Source of the DNA: Pseudomonadota bacterium
GTDB taxonomy: Bacteria > Desulfobacterota > Desulfovibrionia > Desulfovibrionales > Desulfovibrionaceae
NCBI GenBank assembly: GCA_023426275.1
Contig: JAFABC010000116.1
Span: forward strand, 1-6,705
Length of the DNA stretch: 6,705 nucleotides
Reading direction: 5' to 3'
Position numbers and translations under genes: made by a program. Below are positions 5,359 to 6,705 of the stretch, piece after piece (position 1 is the first letter of the stretch; each line of letters starts with the position of its first letter). Under the pieces are notes generated by a model. It did not search any database. It saw nothing but the letters and a program-made list of their open reading frames with translations, and was not told where the DNA came from.

Positions 5359-6645
5359 ATGCGACAATTGCGGCATTTTTGGCGTGCGCTCGGCGACATG
5401 GTCCGGGTGCGGGACCGTGTCCGGCCGCGTCTGACGGCGCTTGAAATCTTCAAATACGTGGGGCCGGGCCTGCTGGTCACCGTCGGCTTCATCGATCCGG
5501 GCAACTGGGCCTCCAACGTGGCCGCCGGGTCGGACTTCGGCTACAAGTTGCTGTGGATGGTCACGCTGTCCACCATCATGCTGATCGTGCTCCAGCACAA
5601 CGCGGCCCATCTGGGCATCGCCACGGGACTGTGCCTGTCCGAGGCGGCGGTGAAGCATCTGCCGCGTCCGGTGGCGATTTCCGCTCTGGGGACGGCCGTG
5701 GCCGCGGCCGTGTCCACGGCCCTGGCCGAACTGCTCGGCGGGGCCATCGCCCTGCGCATGCTCTTCGGGCTGCCCCTGGCCGCGGGCACGTGCATCACGC
5801 TCGTCGTGGTGCTGTGGATGCTCTTTTCCCATTCCTACAAGCGGTTGGAACGCTACATCATCGGCTTCGTGTCGCTGATCGGGCTGTCGTTTATCTTCGA
5901 GCTGTCCCTGGTGCATCTGGACTGGGGCGCGGCCGTGAGCGGCTGGGTGGTGCCGAGCCTGCCCGCCGGCTCCCTGCCCGTGGTCATGAGCGTGCTCGGG
6001 GCGGTGGTCATGCCCCACAACCTCTTTTTGCACTCGGAAGTCATCCAAAGCCGGCAGTGGCATCTGGACGAGCCGGAAATGATCCGGCGGCAGCTCAAAT
6101 ACGAGTATCTGGACACGCTGTTTTCCATGCTGGTGGGCTTCTGCATCAACAGCGCCATGATCCTGCTGGCGGCGGCGGCCTTTTTCTCCCACGGCCTGTC
6201 CGTGTCCGAACTCGATCAGGCCAAGGCCCTGCTCGCCCCCTTGGTGGGGCCGGGGGCGGGACTCATCTTCGCCGTCAGCCTGCTGTTGGCCGGCGTGGCC
6301 TCGTCGGTGACGGCCGGCATGGCCGGGGGCAGCATCTTCGCCGGCATTTTCGGCGAGCCCTACGACATCCGCGACAGCCACTCGCGCCTGGGCGTCGCGC
6401 TCACCCTGGTGGGCGCGGCCGTGGCCATCCTGTTCGTTGGCGATCCGCTCAAGGGACTCATCTGGTCGCAGATCGCCCTGTCGATCCAGCTGCCCATCAC
6501 CATCCTGCTGCAAATCGGCCTGACCTCGCGGCGTTCGGTCATGGGGCCGTATGCCAACAAGCCGTCCACCACGGTCGTGCTGGCGGCGGTGGCCCTGGTC
6601 GTCATCGTGCTCAACATCATGCTGCTGATCGATACGTTGGGTTAA
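5359..6645 (+). CDS. Nramp family divalent metal transporter (MntH-like)
   Basis: A 428-residue inner membrane protein with about 11 hydrophobic segments, the normal size for bacterial Nramp/MntH. These carriers import Mn2+ or Fe2+ (also other divalent metals) with protons. The unwound part of helix 1 has GFIDPGNWASN (43-53), with metal ligands D46 and N49. Helix 6 has AVVMPHNLFLHS (215-226), with the ligand methionine M218 and conserved H220. The carbonyl-ligand alanine is A215. Helix 3 carries LGIATG (85-90). With all ligands present, it is expected to be active. MPHN, rather than the MPHV of E. coli MntH, resembles the eukaryotic-like bacterial MntH group. It is divergent from the MarR operon and alone on its strand. 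No MntR or Fur box and no clear sigma-70 promoter are visible upstream. Mn2+ and Fe2+ cannot be told apart from sequence, so no gene symbol is given. Confidence 0.92.
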   Translation: MRQLRHFWRALGDMVRVRDRVRPRLTALEIFKYVGPGLLVTVGFIDPGNWASNVAAGSDFGYKLLWMVTLSTIMLIVLQHNAAHLGIATGLCLSEAAVKHLPRPVAISALGTAVAAAVSTALAELLGGAIALRMLFGLPLAAGTCITLVVVLWMLFSHSYKRLERYIIGFVSLIGLSFIFELSLVHLDWGAAVSGWVVPSLPAGSLPVVMSVLGAVVMPHNLFLHSEVIQSRQWHLDEPEMIRRQLKYEYLDTLFSMLVGFCINSAMILLAAAAFFSHGLSVSELDQAKALLAPLVGPGAGLIFAVSLLLAGVASSVTAGMAGGSIFAGIFGEPYDIRDSHSRLGVALTLVGAAVAILFVGDPLKGLIWSQIALSIQLPITILLQIGLTSRRSVMGPYANKPSTTVVLAAVALVVIVLNIMLLIDTLG

Positions 6646-6654
6646 TTTGAAGAG

Positions 6655-6705
6655 AAGATGCCTCCGGCGGCCGGGAGGGGCACTGCCCCTCCCGGACCCT
6701 CCCGA
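6655..6705 (+). terminator. GC-rich 3' hairpin element downstream of the Nramp gene
   Basis: Starting nine bases after the stop, AAGATGCCTCCGGCGG leads into a perfect hairpin: 6671-6681 pairs with 6685-6695 (11 bp, 3-base loop), followed by ACCCTCCCG. The lead block matches the one after the alcohol dehydrogenase and the hairpin matches the one after emrB, each in the sense orientation of its gene. No T run is seen before the window ends. It may be a terminator-like or 3'-protecting element dispersed in the genome. Confidence 0.6.

Noticed and set aside
5208..5516. Upstream extension of the MarR gene to an ATG at 5516
   Set aside because: The extension has no family similarity, runs through the sigma-70 promoter and inverted repeat, and would overlap the divergent Nramp gene.
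5263..6513. Minus-strand open frame of 416 codons opposite the Nramp gene
   Set aside because: Composition is dominated by Gln, His, Gly and Asp; the plus strand encodes a complete Nramp protein with all metal ligands.

Overview
The window is GC-rich bacterial chromosome. It carries five complete protein genes, about 650 bases of gene-free DNA, and a GC-rich hairpin element found downstream of three of the genes. Gene content (an iron-type alcohol dehydrogenase with a likely sigma-54 promoter, an EmrAB-type efflux pair for a Gram-negative envelope, an Nramp transporter of the MPHN type) and the downstream element fit a Desulfovibrio-like sulfate reducer (Desulfovibrionaceae). That assignment is an impression from gene style and the element; no rRNA or taxonomic marker is present.

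Layout, left to right. The window opens in a run of at least 18 C, just beyond the 3' end of a minus-strand gene for a group III iron-containing alcohol dehydrogenase (36-1235). Its leader has a strong ribosome binding site and, about 60 bases upstream of the start, a match to the -24/-12 sigma-54 promoter. Bases 1236-1892 hold no convincing gene. They contain this promoter, small dyads, a plus-strand terminator-like hairpin with a T tract (1536-1567), and a perfect 12-bp hairpin (1830-1856) downstream of the next gene.

A minus-strand operon follows in transcription order: MarR-family regulator (5207-4749), EmrA-like membrane fusion protein (4664-3453) and EmrB-like 14-helix MFS pump (3449-1893). 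This matches the emrRAB arrangement of E. coli. The regulator should repress the operon, EmrA should span the periplasm and EmrB should drive drug/proton antiport. No TolC-type outer membrane channel is encoded here, so one would have to come from elsewhere. A sigma-70-type promoter (5238-5266) overlaps a 29-base inverted repeat (5226-5254), a layout expected for autorepression.

Divergent from the operon, an Nramp divalent metal transporter runs on the plus strand (5359-6645). It is followed by another copy of the GC-rich downstream element at the right edge. The regulator's operator lies in the 151 bases it shares with the transporter, so co-regulation is possible but not shown.

No wholly new system was found. 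The points most worth a look are the sigma-54 promoter with upstream dyads, the regulator's operator/promoter overlap, the recurrent 3' element with a G-homopolymer variant, and the possible small transcript unit around 1495-1567.
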